A DNA stretch of 52,103 nucleotides from Rhizomonospora bruguierae (lineage in GTDB: Bacteria; Actinomycetota; Actinomycetes; Mycobacteriales; Micromonosporaceae): positions 1 to 52,103 of the forward strand of contig NZ_BBQH01000043.1 of the NCBI RefSeq assembly GCF_018397995.1. The letters run 5' to 3'. The number at the start of each line of letters is the position of its first letter. The stretch's first letter is position 1. The position numbers and the translations under genes are program-made. Of the stretch, positions 25,019 through 34,408 are shown one piece after another. The notes under the pieces are model-generated. The model did no database searches, was not told the DNA's origin, and saw nothing but the letters and a program-made list of their open reading frames with translations.

Positions 25019-27579
25019 CCGAGGCCCTCCGGGGCGGCGGGGTAGCCGGCCGGGAAGTCGAGCACGGCCCGCCCCCGGGACAGGCCGGCGGCGGAGCGGG
25101 TGGCCTCCACCTCGGCCGCCGCCGCGCGCAGCCGCTGCCCCGGCTCGGCCGCGGCGTCCGCCGCGCCCAGCCGCTCCAGGTACCGGGCCGCCTCCTGGGC
25201 GAGCAGTTCCTCGACCCGGTCCAGCAGGTCTTCCCGGGCCTTCCCCGCCAGGCCGCGAATCGCCTGGTCGCCGAAGATCGCCTCAAGGATCTTCTGCGCG
25301 GCGACCGTCGTGCCGCCGGCCACCGCGATCTCCGCGCCGGTCGGGATGAACGCCGTCGAGGCGAACACCGTCACCATCACCAGCAGGCCGGTGGCGTTCA
25401 CCGCGTACGCCGCGCCGCGCGCCGTGGCCCGCTTGTCGGCCGCCTCCCGGCGTACCAGGTCCAGCACGCTCCGCTGCCACTCCCGGACCAGACGCTCGGC
25501 CCGCTCGTCGAGGTCCGGCGACGGGCGCGACAACTCCGCCCCCAGCAGCGCGGCGCCGGCCGGATGCGCCTGCCAGCCCGTGTACGCCTGCTCGGCGGCG
25601 TCGCCCGCGGCGCCCCGGATGAGGGTCACCAGCCCGGACTCGATCGCCGTGCGCAGGTCGCCACCCGGCGCCGGTCGCCCCCGCACCGCCGCGGCGACCC
25701 GGTCCCGCAGCCGGCCGATCCGCGCCTCCAGGGCGCGCAGCAGCTCACCGGTACCCACGAACTCCTGCCAGCGGGCCAGCACCTCGCCGCGCAGCAGCGT
25801 CCCGTCCTTGACCCCGTGCGCCACGATCGCCAGCCCCGACCGGTACGCCGCGCCCACCCGCTCGGTGAGTACCTCGGTCGCGGCGGCCTGCTCCTCCACC
25901 GCCGCCGCGAGCCCCTCCACGGCGGGGCCGAGCGCCGTGAGCGCGCCGTCCAGCGTCTGGCGCACCACGGCCGCCCGCGCGGACGCGTCCGCCGCCAGCC
26001 GGGCGAACCACTCCCGCAGCGGGCCGACCTCCGCGTCGGGCAGCAGCCCCTGGCCGTCCACCCCGGTCTCGGTCAGCACGAACAGCGGCGCCTCGGCCAG
26101 GCCGTGCTCGGCCAGCATCCGGCTCAGGTGCCCGGCCACCGCGCCGGTCGCCCCGGGCGGCACCCGGTCCAGGACCAGCGCGGTCACCGTGCCCCGGAAC
26201 CGCGCCGCGCGCAACAGCTCCCACGGCACCGCGTCCGCGTAGCGGGCGGCCGTGGTCACGAACAGCCACAGGTCCGCCGCCGCCAGCAGCTGACCGGCGA
26301 GGGCGCGGTTGGCGTCCACCACCGAGTCGATGTCCGGCGCGTCCAGGAACGCCAGGCCGGGGGTCAGCGCCGGGGCCACGACGAGCTGGAGCGTTCCCGG
26401 GTCGTCCGTCGCCGATGAGGTGCGGGTCAACCCCGGCAGCAGGTCCCCCTTGCGGAACCAGGAGCTGTCGGAGGGGTGGCAGACCAGGACCGGCGCCAGC
26501 GTCGTGGGCCGCAGCACACCGGTCGCGCTCACCGGCGCCTGGACCAGGCTGTTCACCAACGTCGACTTGCCGGCACCGGTGGAACCGCCGACCACCACGA
26601 GCAGCGGCGCGTCCAGCCGCGACAGGCGCGGCAACAGGTAGTCGTCCAACTGCGCCATCAGGCCCGCGCTCGCCTGGCGGGCCGCCTCCGCCGAGGGCAG
26701 CACCAGGGGGTACGCGGCCCCGCCGATCGCCGACCGTAACTCGACCAGCGCGGCGGCCAGATCCTTCGCGGGACCGACCGGCACCGGGACGGGCTCCGCC
26801 CAGGCGGCGCCGCCGTCGACCGCACCGCTCCCATTACCGGTGGGCGTGGTGTCGCGCCACGCAGCGCTCTCGGGGAAGCCCTCGCGGACCGAGTCAGCGG
26901 CGAGGCCGCCCGCGGTGACGGCTGCGACCTTGCCAGCCACCTCGCTGGCCGCCAGCCAGGCGGAATGCTCCGTGACTTCGTCGGCCGGCTCGGTGGCGGG
27001 GCCGCCGGCCGGGCCCGTGTGGGGGTCGCTGGCTGCCGTGTGGTCCGTGGCGCCTGCCGGCTGGGTGGGGTCATCGGCTGCGCCAGCGGCGGGCTCATTC
27101 GCGGTCTCGTTGGCTGGCGTGCTGGCGGGATGGTCTGTGGCTTCGTCGGCCGGCTGGGTGGCTGGGTTGCCGGCTGGGTTGGGTTCGCTTGCGGCCTCAC
27201 TGGCTGCCGCGCTGGCGGAATGCTTCGCGGCTTCGCTGCCCAGGGCGGTGGCAGGGTCGGCGGCCAGCCCGGTGCCGGAGTCGCCCGCGGCCCCGACGGC
27301 CGGTCGGGTCTCGACGGACGCGGCAGGCTCATCGATGGATGCCAGCTCCTCGGGCGGCCCGGCCCCCGCCCCGGGCGTGGCCTTGCCAGCGGTGGGTTGC
27401 GCGCCCGCCGGCTCCTCGGAGGGCGGCGGCGTCTCGGGGTTGCCGTGCAGGTCAGGGGCCTGTTCCGGGATGTTGGGGGCGCCATCGGTGAACGACGGCT
27501 GCTCCTCCGACCGGGGTGCGGGATCCCCTTCGGCGGGCGTGGCCGAGCGCGCGGCGGCGGGCATACCGTGCGGCGTCAC
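25015..27579 (-). CDS. dynamin-like GTPase A with long disordered N-terminus
   Basis: This 854-residue protein begins with about 260 residues rich in Ala, Glu, Pro and Thr (repeats of ATEPADEVT and NPATQPADEAT type). A G domain follows with P-loop GGSTGAGKS (Lys near 338), RPTT and G3-like DAPDIDS. The helical part ends in a hydrophobic hairpin near residues 730-765 (GLLVMVTVFASTAFIPTGAE). It probably acts with the partner GTPase on the cell membrane. Start choice: a GTG 6 nt after TAGGGT (27586-27591) is taken as leaderless; a GTG at 27585 is also in frame. Confidence 0.85.
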   Translation of the reverse strand: MTPHGMPAAARSATPAEGDPAPRSEEQPSFTDGAPNIPEQAPDLHGNPETPPPSEEPAGAQPTAGKATPGAGAGPPEELASIDEPAASVETRPAVGAAGDSGTGLAADPATALGSEAAKHSASAAASEAASEPNPAGNPATQPADEATDHPASTPANETANEPAAGAADDPTQPAGATDHTAASDPHTGPAGGPATEPADEVTEHSAWLAASEVAGKVAAVTAGGLAADSVREGFPESAAWRDTTPTGNGSGAVDGGAAWAEPVPVPVGPAKDLAAALVELRSAIGGAAYPLVLPSAEAARQASAGLMAQLDDYLLPRLSRLDAPLLVVVGGSTGAGKSTLVNSLVQAPVSATGVLRPTTLAPVLVCHPSDSSWFRKGDLLPGLTRTSSATDDPGTLQLVVAPALTPGLAFLDAPDIDSVVDANRALAGQLLAAADLWLFVTTAARYADAVPWELLRAARFRGTVTALVLDRVPPGATGAVAGHLSRMLAEHGLAEAPLFVLTETGVDGQGLLPDAEVGPLREWFARLAADASARAAVVRQTLDGALTALGPAVEGLAAAVEEQAAATEVLTERVGAAYRSGLAIVAHGVKDGTLLRGEVLARWQEFVGTGELLRALEARIGRLRDRVAAAVRGRPAPGGDLRTAIESGLVTLIRGAAGDAAEQAYTGWQAHPAGAALLGAELSRPSPDLDERAERLVREWQRSVLDLVRREAADKRATARGAAYAVNATGLLVMVTVFASTAFIPTGAEIAVAGGTTVAAQKILEAIFGDQAIRGLAGKAREDLLDRVEELLAQEAARYLERLGAADAAAEPGQRLRAAAAEVEATRSAAGLSRGRAVLDFPAGYPAAPEGLG

Positions 27580-27585
27580 GCCCAC

Positions 27586-27591
27586 ACCCTA
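27586..27591 (-). promoter_or_regulatory. -10 element (TAGGGT) for GTPase A
   Basis: On the minus strand, TAGGGT ends 6 nt before the GTG at 27579, the same geometry as at the other leaderless starts. Confidence 0.5.
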
Positions 27592-27741
27592 GTGTTTACG
27601 CGCCCGCCGTGCCTGACCAGTTCGCACGCCTCAACCGCGCCGCCCACCCCATCCCGACCCGCCCCGACCTGCTCCGCCCCGACCCGCGCCGCGCGCTCCG
27701 CCCCGACCCGCTCGGCCTTCGCCACCCCGGCCCCCGAGGGT

Positions 27742-27793
27742 GAGATCTTGGTACGACACGCCGCTTTTCTGGCCAGATCGGTACCAAGATCTC
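27742..27793. repeat. interspersed palindrome with GATCTTGG core, copy 2
   Basis: Perfect 13-bp arms GAGATCTTGGTAC (27742-27754) and GTACCAAGATCTC (27781-27793) flank a 26-nt centre. The arms share the GATCTTGG/CCAAGATC core with the palindrome at 9064-9118. Confidence 0.75.
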
Positions 27794-27843
27794 CCACCCG
27801 GCGGCCGCCACGGGCACCGACACGGCGCCGAAACGGACAGGTC

Positions 27844-27898
27844 CGGTAAGGAGTGCTGCTTCCTCTGCGGAAGCAGAGCGAGGCGCGGCCATCTTTAC
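27844..27898. other. nested hairpin upstream of dnaK
   Basis: An inner perfect 8-bp stem, CTGCTTCC (27855-27862) and GGAAGCAG (27868-27875), has a 5-nt loop. GGTAA (27844-27848) and TTACC (27894-27898) enclose it. No role is known. Confidence 0.45.
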
Positions 27899-27939
27899 CG
27901 CAGGTGGCGTCGAGGGGGAGGGAGGGCGAGGCGGAGGGA

Positions 27940-27960
27940 CTTGCGTGTGATTGACTCAAC
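27940..27960. promoter_or_regulatory. HAIR site 1 (HspR operator) of dnaK
   Basis: CTTGCGT-N7-ACTCAAC matches the HspR consensus CTTGAGT-N7-ACTCAAG at 6 of 7 positions in each half, with exact spacing. Confidence 0.85.
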
Positions 27961-27966
27961 TTCGGG

Positions 27967-27994
27967 TTGCCGCTCGGCGGCCCCGTGGCAGAAT
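27967..27994 (+). promoter_or_regulatory. candidate dnaK promoter
   Basis: TTGCCG (27967-27972) and CAGAAT (27989-27994) are 16 bp apart. The second HAIR site overlaps the -10 and the predicted start. The -10 is weak, so the exact promoter is uncertain. Confidence 0.35.
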
Positions 27995-28013
27995 TGAGCC
28001 CGGCCCGCTCAAC
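27993..28013. promoter_or_regulatory. HAIR site 2 (HspR operator) of dnaK
   Basis: TTGAG and CTCAA are separated by 9 nt, giving a 5-of-7 match per half to the HAIR consensus with exact spacing. It lies 45 nt before the dnaK start. Confidence 0.75.
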
Positions 28014-28058
28014 TTGCGGGGCATCCACAGCGAACTACGCAGAAGCGAGGAAGCGAAG

Positions 28059-29972
28059 ATGGCACGTGCGGTCGGCATCGACCTCGGTACGACCAACTCG
28101 GTCGTGTCCGTGCTCGAGGGTGGCGAGCCCACCGTGATCGCGAACGCCGAGGGATCGCGGACCACGCCGTCGATCGTCGCGTTCGCCCGCAACGGCGAGG
28201 TTCTCGTCGGCGAGGTCGCCAAGCGGCAGGCGGTGACGAATCCGGACCGGACGATCCGCTCGGTCAAACGCGAGATGGGCAGCGGTTGGTCCATCGACAT
28301 CGATAGCAAGAAGTACACCCCGCAGGAGATCTCCGCGCGGGTGCTGATGAAGCTGAAGCGCGACGCCGAGGCGTACCTGGGCGAGCAGATCACCGACGCG
28401 GTGATCACCGTGCCGGCGTACTTCAACGACGCGCAGCGCACCGCCACCAAGGAGGCGGGCGAGATCGCCGGCTTCAACGTGCTGCGGATCGTGAACGAGC
28501 CGACCGCGGCCGCGCTGGCGTACGGCCTGGACAAGGGCTCCAAGGAGCAGACGGTCCTGGTCTTCGACCTGGGTGGCGGCACCTTCGACGTGTCGCTGCT
28601 GGAGTTGGGCGAGGGCGTCATCGAGGTCAAGTCGACCAGCGGCGACAACGCCCTGGGCGGCGACGACTGGGACCAGCGGGTCATCGATCACCTGGTCAAG
28701 ACGTTCCGCGGCCAGCACGGCGTGGACCTGTCCCAGGACAAGATGGCACTGCAGCGGCTGCGCGAGGCGGCCGAGAAGGCCAAGATCGAGCTGTCCGCCG
28801 CCACCACCACGAACATCAACCTGCCCTACATCACGGCCGGCCCCTCCGGCGCGGACGGCGGCCCGTCGGCCCCGCTGCACCTGGACGTGACGCTGACCCG
28901 GGCGGAGTTCCAGCGGATGACGCAGGACCTGCTGGACCGCTGCAAGGGCCCGTTCGAGCAGGCGATCAAGGACGCGGGCGTCCGGATGCAGGATGTCGAC
29001 CACGTGATCCTGGTCGGCGGCTCGACCCGCATGCCGGCGGTCTCGGAGCTGGTCAAGCAGCTCACCGGCCGGGAGCCGAACAAGGGCGTGAACCCGGACG
29101 AGGTGGTCGCGGTCGGCGCGGCGTTGCAGGCCGGCGTGCTCAAGGGCGAGGTCAAGGACGTCCTGCTGCTCGATGTCACCCCGCTGTCGCTGGGCATCGA
29201 GACCAAGGGCGGCATCATGCACAAGCTGGTCGAGCGGAACACCACCATCCCGACCAAGCGCTCCGAGGTCTACACCACGGCGGACGACAACCAGCCCTCC
29301 GTGCTCATCCAGGTCTACCAGGGTGAGCGGGAGATGGCCGCGTACAACAAGAAGCTCGGCACCTTCGAGCTGACCGGCATCCCGCCGGCGCCGCGGAACG
29401 TTCCGCAGATCGAGGTCACCTTCGACATCGACGCGAACGGCATCGTCCACGTCAACGCGAAGGACCTGGGCACCGGCAAGGAGCAGTCGATGACCATCAC
29501 GGGCGGCTCGGCGCTGCCCAAGGATGACATCGAGCGCATGATGCGCGACGCCCAGGACCACGCGGACGACGACAAGCGCCGCCGCGAGGAGGCGGAGACC
29601 CGCAACCTGGCCGAGCAGTTGCAGTGGCAGACCGAGAAGTTCCTCGCGGAGTCCGGCGACAAGCTGCCGGCCGAGTCGAAGGACGCGCTGACCGAGGCGC
29701 TGGGTGAGCTGCGCGGCGCGCTGGGCGGCTCGGACATCGAGAAGATCAAGTCGGCCCACGAGAAGCTGATGGCCGCGAACCAGCAGGCCAGCCAGCAGCT
29801 GTACGCGAACGCGCAGGCGTCCGGCGCGGCCGGTGAGCCGGGCGCGGGTGCGGGTGCGGGTGCGGCCGGCGGTGCCGCGGGCGATGCGGCCGGTGCTGCT
29901 ACCGGCGGCGCGGCCAGCGGTGGGGACGATGTGGTCGACGCCGAGATTGTGGACGAGGACGACAAGAAGTGA
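28059..29972 (+). CDS. dnaK: chaperone DnaK (Hsp70)
   Basis: This 637-residue protein begins [22 protein letters not shown], with the phosphate-loop motif IDLGTTNS. It also has [17 protein letters not shown], the [15 protein letters not shown] block and [12 protein letters not shown] of the ATPase domain. The substrate-binding domain has [16 protein letters not shown]. The C-terminus is a Gly/Ala-rich tail ending [11 protein letters not shown]. It folds and disaggregates proteins with GrpE, DnaJ and ClpB. It is the first gene of the HspR-controlled operon. The ATG at 28059 follows GAGGAAG. Confidence 0.98.
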   Translation: MARAVGIDLGTTNSVVSVLEGGEPTVIANAEGSRTTPSIVAFARNGEVLVGEVAKRQAVTNPDRTIRSVKREMGSGWSIDIDSKKYTPQEISARVLMKLKRDAEAYLGEQITDAVITVPAYFNDAQRTATKEAGEIAGFNVLRIVNEPTAAALAYGLDKGSKEQTVLVFDLGGGTFDVSLLELGEGVIEVKSTSGDNALGGDDWDQRVIDHLVKTFRGQHGVDLSQDKMALQRLREAAEKAKIELSAATTTNINLPYITAGPSGADGGPSAPLHLDVTLTRAEFQRMTQDLLDRCKGPFEQAIKDAGVRMQDVDHVILVGGSTRMPAVSELVKQLTGREPNKGVNPDEVVAVGAALQAGVLKGEVKDVLLLDVTPLSLGIETKGGIMHKLVERNTTIPTKRSEVYTTADDNQPSVLIQVYQGEREMAAYNKKLGTFELTGIPPAPRNVPQIEVTFDIDANGIVHVNAKDLGTGKEQSMTITGGSALPKDDIERMMRDAQDHADDDKRRREEAETRNLAEQLQWQTEKFLAESGDKLPAESKDALTEALGELRGALGGSDIEKIKSAHEKLMAANQQASQQLYANAQASGAAGEPGAGAGAGAAGGAAGDAAGAATGGAASGGDDVVDAEIVDEDDKK

Positions 29973-30913
29973 CCGAGAAACCAGGCGCCACCGGCCCGGC
30001 GGCGGAGCCCGGCGACGGGCTTGCCGCCGAGCGGGTGGTGATCCGGGACAGGAGGAAAGTGGACGCCACCGGTCGGGCGAAGCACGCGGCCGAGTCGCGG
30101 GACGACGCCGACGCCAAGCCGGGTACCGGGGCGGCGAGCGCGGGCAGCACAGCCAGCGGCCCCGACGCCCCGGCCGGCCGCTCCGACGCCAAGGGCGCCG
30201 ATGACGCGGCGGCGGAGGCCGGCGGCGGTGCGGAACCGGCGGCGGAAACCGGCGGTGCGAAGCCTGCGGCCGGCGAGCCCGGCACCGGCGAGCCGGAGCA
30301 GCCGGCGGTGGCGGAACCGGCGGGTACCGAAGCACCCGCCGGCGAGTCCACCGCCGCCGAACCGGGGGCCACCGACCCGTCGCCGGCGCAGCCGGTCGAG
30401 GTTCCGGCCCAGCCGGTGGCCGACGAGGACGCCGAGCCGGGTGCGGAGCCGGACGGGAAGGCCGCCGGGGCCACACCCGAGTCCGAACTGGAGTCGGTGC
30501 GGGCGGAGTTGGCCGAGCGCACGCGGGACCTGCAGCGGGTCACCGCCGAGTACGCCAACTACCGCAAGCGCGTCGACCGGGACCGGAGCCTGGCCGCGGA
30601 GCAGACCACGGGCGCGGTGCTGAGCACGCTGCTGCCGGTGCTGGACGACCTGGACCGGGCGCGGGACCACGGCGACCTGGTCGGGCCGTTCGGGTCGGTG
30701 GCGGAGCAGTTGATCGCCGCGCTCGGCAAGTTCGGGCTGACGCCGTTCGGCGAGAAGGGCGACGCGTTCGACCCGACCCGGCACGAGGCGGTGGCGCACA
30801 CCACGTCGGCCGAGGTCACCGAGCCGACCTGCGTCGACGTGATGCGCCGCGGCTACCTGCTCGGCGAGCGGCTGCTGCGCCCGGCGATGGTCGCGGTGGC
30901 GGACCCTGAGTAA
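29969..30913 (+). CDS. grpE: nucleotide exchange factor GrpE
   Basis: The 314-residue product starts at a GTG overlapping the dnaK stop in GTGA. Residues from about 165 on are a standard GrpE: a coiled-coil ending in [19 protein letters not shown], then [11 protein letters not shown] and the beta-wing with FDPTRHEAV. The first 160 residues are an unusually long disordered Ala/Glu/Pro/Gly-rich extension, where most GrpE proteins have 20-60 residues. GrpE releases ADP from DnaK. Confidence 0.96.
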   Translation: MTEKPGATGPAAEPGDGLAAERVVIRDRRKVDATGRAKHAAESRDDADAKPGTGAASAGSTASGPDAPAGRSDAKGADDAAAEAGGGAEPAAETGGAKPAAGEPGTGEPEQPAVAEPAGTEAPAGESTAAEPGATDPSPAQPVEVPAQPVADEDAEPGAEPDGKAAGATPESELESVRAELAERTRDLQRVTAEYANYRKRVDRDRSLAAEQTTGAVLSTLLPVLDDLDRARDHGDLVGPFGSVAEQLIAALGKFGLTPFGEKGDAFDPTRHEAVAHTTSAEVTEPTCVDVMRRGYLLGERLLRPAMVAVADPE

Positions 30914-30946
30914 GCGGACAACGAGATCGGACGGGGAGGTGGACCG

Positions 30947-32125
30947 GTGAGTTCCAAGGATTGGCTGGAGAAGGACTTCTACGCCGTCCTTGGCGTGTCC
31001 AGGTCCGCCTCGCCGGACGAGATCAAAAAGGCGTACCGGAAGCTGGCCCGGGAGAACCACCCGGACCACAACCCGGGCAACGCGGCGGCCGAGGAGAAGT
31101 TCAAGGCCGTCTCGGAGGCGTACGACGTGCTCTCCGACGCCGGGCGGCGCAAGGAGTACGACGAGATGCGCAGCCTGTTCGGCTCCGGTGCGTTCCGGCG
31201 GGGCGCCCAGGGCGGCGCGGGCTTCGACCCGTCCGACCTGTTCGGCGGCTTCGGCGGCACAGGGGCCGGCGGTGCCGGCGGCGATCGTCGGTTCGGCGGC
31301 GCCAGCTTCTCGGACCTGTTCGGCTCGATCTTCTCCGGTGGCGGCGGCACCGGGCGGCGCGGCCCGGCCCGGGGCCGCGACGTGGAGGCCGAGGTCACGC
31401 TCGACTTCGCGGACGCCGTCAAGGGCACCACGCTGCCGCTGACCCTGCGGGCGCCCGGGGTCTGCGACACCTGCAAGGGCAGCGGTGCCAAGCCGGGCAC
31501 CCAGCCGCGGAACTGCCCGCAGTGCCGTGGCAGCGGGCTGGTGACCCGCAACCAGGGGTCGTTCAGCTTCTCGGAGCCGTGCCGGGAGTGCCAGGGCGTC
31601 GGGACGGTCGTCGAGGAGAAGTGCCCCGAGTGCCGGGGCACCGGCGGCGTCACCAAGACCCGCACGCTCAACGTCCGCTTCCCGGCGGGCGTGGCGGACG
31701 GGCAGCGCATCCGGCTGGCCGGCCGCGGCGAGCCGGGCGAGCGCGGCGGTCCGGCCGGCGACCTGTACGTGCTGGTGACGGTGCGCCCGGACGCGCTGTT
31801 CGGGCGGACCGGTGACGATCTCACGCTGACCGTGCCGATCACGTACCCGGAGGCGGTTTTCGGGGTCGACCTGAAGGTACCCACGCTGGATGGGGCGGTG
31901 ACCCTGCGGGTGCCGCCGGGCTCGCCGAGCGGGCGGGTGCTGCGGGCCCGTGGCAAGGGCGTCGTGAAGAAGTCCGGCCAGGCCGGTGACCTGCTGGTCA
32001 CACTGGACGTGATGGTGCCGAAGGACCTGTCCGACTCGGCGCGCAGCGCGCTGGAGGAGTACGCCGCGAAGACGCCGCCGGCGCCGCGCGAACATCTCCG
32101 CTCGCAGGTGCGCCGGCACGAGTGA
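30947..32125 (+). CDS. dnaJ: chaperone DnaJ (Hsp40)
   Basis: This 392-residue type I DnaJ has a J domain (about 9-75) with the HPD motif in ENHPDHN and a Gly/Phe-rich linker (about 82-140). Four zinc-binding CxxCxGxG units follow ([32 protein letters not shown]), then the C-terminal substrate-binding domains. It stimulates DnaK ATP hydrolysis. The GTG start is preceded by GGGGAGG. It lies 33 nt after grpE. Confidence 0.98.
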   Translation: MSSKDWLEKDFYAVLGVSRSASPDEIKKAYRKLARENHPDHNPGNAAAEEKFKAVSEAYDVLSDAGRRKEYDEMRSLFGSGAFRRGAQGGAGFDPSDLFGGFGGTGAGGAGGDRRFGGASFSDLFGSIFSGGGGTGRRGPARGRDVEAEVTLDFADAVKGTTLPLTLRAPGVCDTCKGSGAKPGTQPRNCPQCRGSGLVTRNQGSFSFSEPCRECQGVGTVVEEKCPECRGTGGVTKTRTLNVRFPAGVADGQRIRLAGRGEPGERGGPAGDLYVLVTVRPDALFGRTGDDLTLTVPITYPEAVFGVDLKVPTLDGAVTLRVPPGSPSGRVLRARGKGVVKKSGQAGDLLVTLDVMVPKDLSDSARSALEEYAAKTPPAPREHLRSQVRRHE

Positions 32126-32154
32126 GGCTGTGCAGGTGGGGAGGGTGAGCCGAG

Positions 32155-32592
32155 GTGGATGAGGAGTTCACCGTCCGCGTCGAGTCCGACGCGAAGGTGC
32201 TGATCATTTCGGTGGCCGCCCGGATGGCCGGGATGCACCCGCAGACGCTGCGCCAATACGACCGGTTGGGGCTGGTGCAGCCGGGGCGGGCGGCCGGCGG
32301 CGGCCGCCGGTACAGCGCACGCGACGTGGCGCTGCTGCGGGAGATCCAGCGGCTGAGCCAGGATGAGGGCGTGAACCTCGCCGGCGTGAAGCGGATCATC
32401 GAGCTGGAGCAGTTGGTCGGCGAGCTTCAGGAGCGGATGGTCGCGATGGAGGCCGAACTGGACGCCGCCTACCGGCGGATCGCCGAGCTTCAGGCCGGCA
32501 GCGCGTATCCGCGCGGCGACATCGTGCCGATGGGGCGCACCTCGACCGCGCTGGTCGTCTGGCGGCCCCGCCGCTTCGCCGACGGGAAGTGA
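32155..32592 (+). CDS. hspR: heat-shock repressor HspR (MerR family)
   Basis: This 145-residue protein has the MerR-type winged helix, with ISVAARMAGMHPQTLRQYDRLGLVQPGR followed by GGGRRYSARDVALLREIQRL (each cut short here), and a C-terminal coiled coil. HspR binds HAIR sites with DnaK as co-repressor. Sites are visible before dnaK and clpB in this window, so the operon is self-regulated. The GTG start lies 10 nt past GGGGAGG. Confidence 0.96.
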   Translation: MDEEFTVRVESDAKVLIISVAARMAGMHPQTLRQYDRLGLVQPGRAAGGGRRYSARDVALLREIQRLSQDEGVNLAGVKRIIELEQLVGELQERMVAMEAELDAAYRRIAELQAGSAYPRGDIVPMGRTSTALVVWRPRRFADGK

Positions 32593-32605
32593 GCCCCGGC
32601 GCGCC

Positions 32606-33037
32606 TCAGCCGAGCCGGCGGGGGTTGCGGACCAGGCCGCCCTCGCACCAGTCGGGGTAGGTGAACAGCTCGGGGCGGGCCAGCAGCATGCGGCTGTTGT
32701 GCGCCCAGTAGCGCATCATCTCGTCCCCGTCCGACTCCGCCTCCTCGACCAGCTTCCGCAGCTTCCGGCGCGGGTGGGCGCGGAAGTTCGTGCGGATCGC
32801 GTCCGCGGCGTAGATGTACAGGCAGTGCAGGGCGAACCGGCGCGCCGGGCAGCTCGGGTCCATCGCCAGGTCGAACAGGGTGCCGACCAGCCGGTCGCCG
32901 GAGACCAGCAGGTCCCAGTCCGCGGGCATCGTGTGCAGCGGGACGGAGCCCGGCTGGTACGCCCAGGCGCGCAGTTCGCGCGGCGTGGGGTCGACCGGGT
33001 TGGCGAACCCGCGAAACATGGACTCTTGCACGCTCAC
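32606..33037 (-). CDS. conserved hypothetical protein
   Basis: This 143-residue soluble protein starts at GTG. It is rich in Trp and Arg in its second half (MMRYWAHNSRMLLARPELFTY, PDWCEGGLV). It contains FALHCLYIYAADAIRTNF, which looks like a buried helix. I do not recognise the fold. It ends 14 nt from the hspR stop (convergent). Confidence 0.75.
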   Translation of the reverse strand: MSVQESMFRGFANPVDPTPRELRAWAYQPGSVPLHTMPADWDLLVSGDRLVGTLFDLAMDPSCPARRFALHCLYIYAADAIRTNFRAHPRRKLRKLVEEAESDGDEMMRYWAHNSRMLLARPELFTYPDWCEGGLVRNPRRLG

Positions 33038-33199
33038 CGCTCACCCGCCCCGGCAGCAAAGCCTGATCTGGGCGTCACGGTAGCGCGCGGCGAGCGGGCA
33101 GCGGAAGGCTGCACGCCCCATTTGGGCCCCGACCGTTACGAGTGGGTCGCCGGCACCCCCGCCCTGGTCCGGGCCGCCGGCGCGGCGGCGCCCGCGGGC

Positions 33200-34402
33200 T
33201 CAGTCGGCGGCCGGCACCGGCCCGGCGCGGTGGTGGGCCACCCAGCGCCGAACTATCCGCTTGAACCAGGTGGCGTCCGGCACCCGGGCCAGGATCGGCC
33301 CGGTGACCACGGTGATCAGTACGTATGCGGTGGCGAGCGGGGCGAGTCGGGGCTCCACGCCGGCGGTCACCGCCAGCCCGGCGATGACTATCGAGAACTC
33401 GCCGCGTGGGGTCAGCGCGAAGCCGGCACGCAGCCGACCGGGCAGCGCGATTCCGGTGCGGCGGGCGGCCAGGTACCCGGTCGCCACCTTCGTCGCCATC
33501 GTGACCACGGCCAGGCCGAGCGCGGGCAGCAGCACCGGCGGCATGGCGGCCGGGTTCGTGGCCAGGCCGAAGAAGACGAAGAACACGGCGGCGAACAGGT
33601 CCCGCAGCGGCGTGAGCAGTTCGGTCGCGTGATGGGCGACCGGGCCGGACAGCGCGATGCCGACCAGGAACGCGCCCACGGCGGCGGAGACCTGCAGTTC
33701 GGCCGCGAGCCCGGCGACCAGCAGGGTGAGGCCGAGCACGCCGAGCAGCAGCGCCTCGGGGTCCTCGGCGGACATCGCCCGGGACAGCAGGTGCCCGTAC
33801 CGGATGGCGACGACCAGCACGAGCAGCACCGCGCCGACCGCGATGGCCAGCGCCTTGCTGCCGCCGAGCAGGCCGGTGCCGGCCAGGACGGCGGTCAGCA
33901 GCGGCAGGTAGAGGGCCATCGCCAGGTCCTCGATGACCAGGATCGACAGGATCACCGGGGTCTCCCGGTTACCGAGCCGGCCGAGGTCGCCGAGCACTTT
34001 GGCGATGACGCCGGAGGAGGAGACCCAGGTGATGCCGGCGAGCACCACGGCGGCCACCGGCCCCCAGCCGAGCAGCAGCGCGAACGCGGCGCCCGGCAGG
34101 GCGTTGAGCAGCCCGTCGATCAGGCCGGCCGGGGCGGCGGCACGCAGGTTGCCGACCAGTTCGGTGGCGGAGTACTCCAGGCCCAGCATGACCAGCAGCA
34201 GGATGACACCGATCTCGGCGCCGACCTGGATGAACTCCTCGCTGGCGGACAGTGGCAGCAGGCCGCCCTGGCCGAAGGCGAGGCCGGCGAGCAGGTAGAG
34301 CGGGATCGGGGACAGGCCGATCCGCCGGCCGAGCCGGCCCAGGGCACCGAGCGCGAACAGCAGCGCGCCGACCTCGATCAGCAGGATCGTCGTCGAGTGC
34401 AC
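33200..34402 (-). CDS. khtU: K+/H+ antiporter subunit, KhtU/KefB-like (CPA2)
   Basis: This 400-residue protein has about 12-13 membrane helices and CPA2 family signatures: LLLVMLGLEYSATEL, SSSGVIAKVL, LSILVIEDLAMALYLPLL with the ion-binding Asp in the ED motif, and LTPRGEFSIVIAGLA. It lacks the C-terminal RCK domain of Kef. The regulatory domain is instead encoded by the gene 6 nt upstream, exactly the KhtT-KhtU arrangement of Bacillus. It should export potassium in exchange for protons. Confidence 0.85.
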   Translation of the reverse strand: MHSTTILLIEVGALLFALGALGRLGRRIGLSPIPLYLLAGLAFGQGGLLPLSASEEFIQVGAEIGVILLLVMLGLEYSATELVGNLRAAAPAGLIDGLLNALPGAAFALLLGWGPVAAVVLAGITWVSSSGVIAKVLGDLGRLGNRETPVILSILVIEDLAMALYLPLLTAVLAGTGLLGGSKALAIAVGAVLLVLVVAIRYGHLLSRAMSAEDPEALLLGVLGLTLLVAGLAAELQVSAAVGAFLVGIALSGPVAHHATELLTPLRDLFAAVFFVFFGLATNPAAMPPVLLPALGLAVVTMATKVATGYLAARRTGIALPGRLRAGFALTPRGEFSIVIAGLAVTAGVEPRLAPLATAYVLITVVTGPILARVPDATWFKRIVRRWVAHHRAGPVPAAD

Positions 34403-34408
34403 CGGCGA

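Larger units (their letters stand above)
27592..27939. other. intergenic region between GTPase A and dnaK control region
   Basis: No gene is supported here. The region has a pyrimidine-rich stretch with a 17-bp direct repeat (27671-27687 and 27695-27711), the GATCTTGG palindrome, and a nested hairpin at 27844-27898. Confidence 0.5.

Noticed and set aside
27592-27939. Small frames before dnaK
   Set aside because: They run through the palindromic repeat and the pyrimidine-rich direct repeats, and none has a ribosome site.
29315-32119. Minus-strand frame of about 934 codons opposite dnaK, grpE and dnaJ
   Set aside because: It is a mirror of highly conserved chaperone genes, with shadow composition (Arg, His, Leu runs) and no ribosome site.
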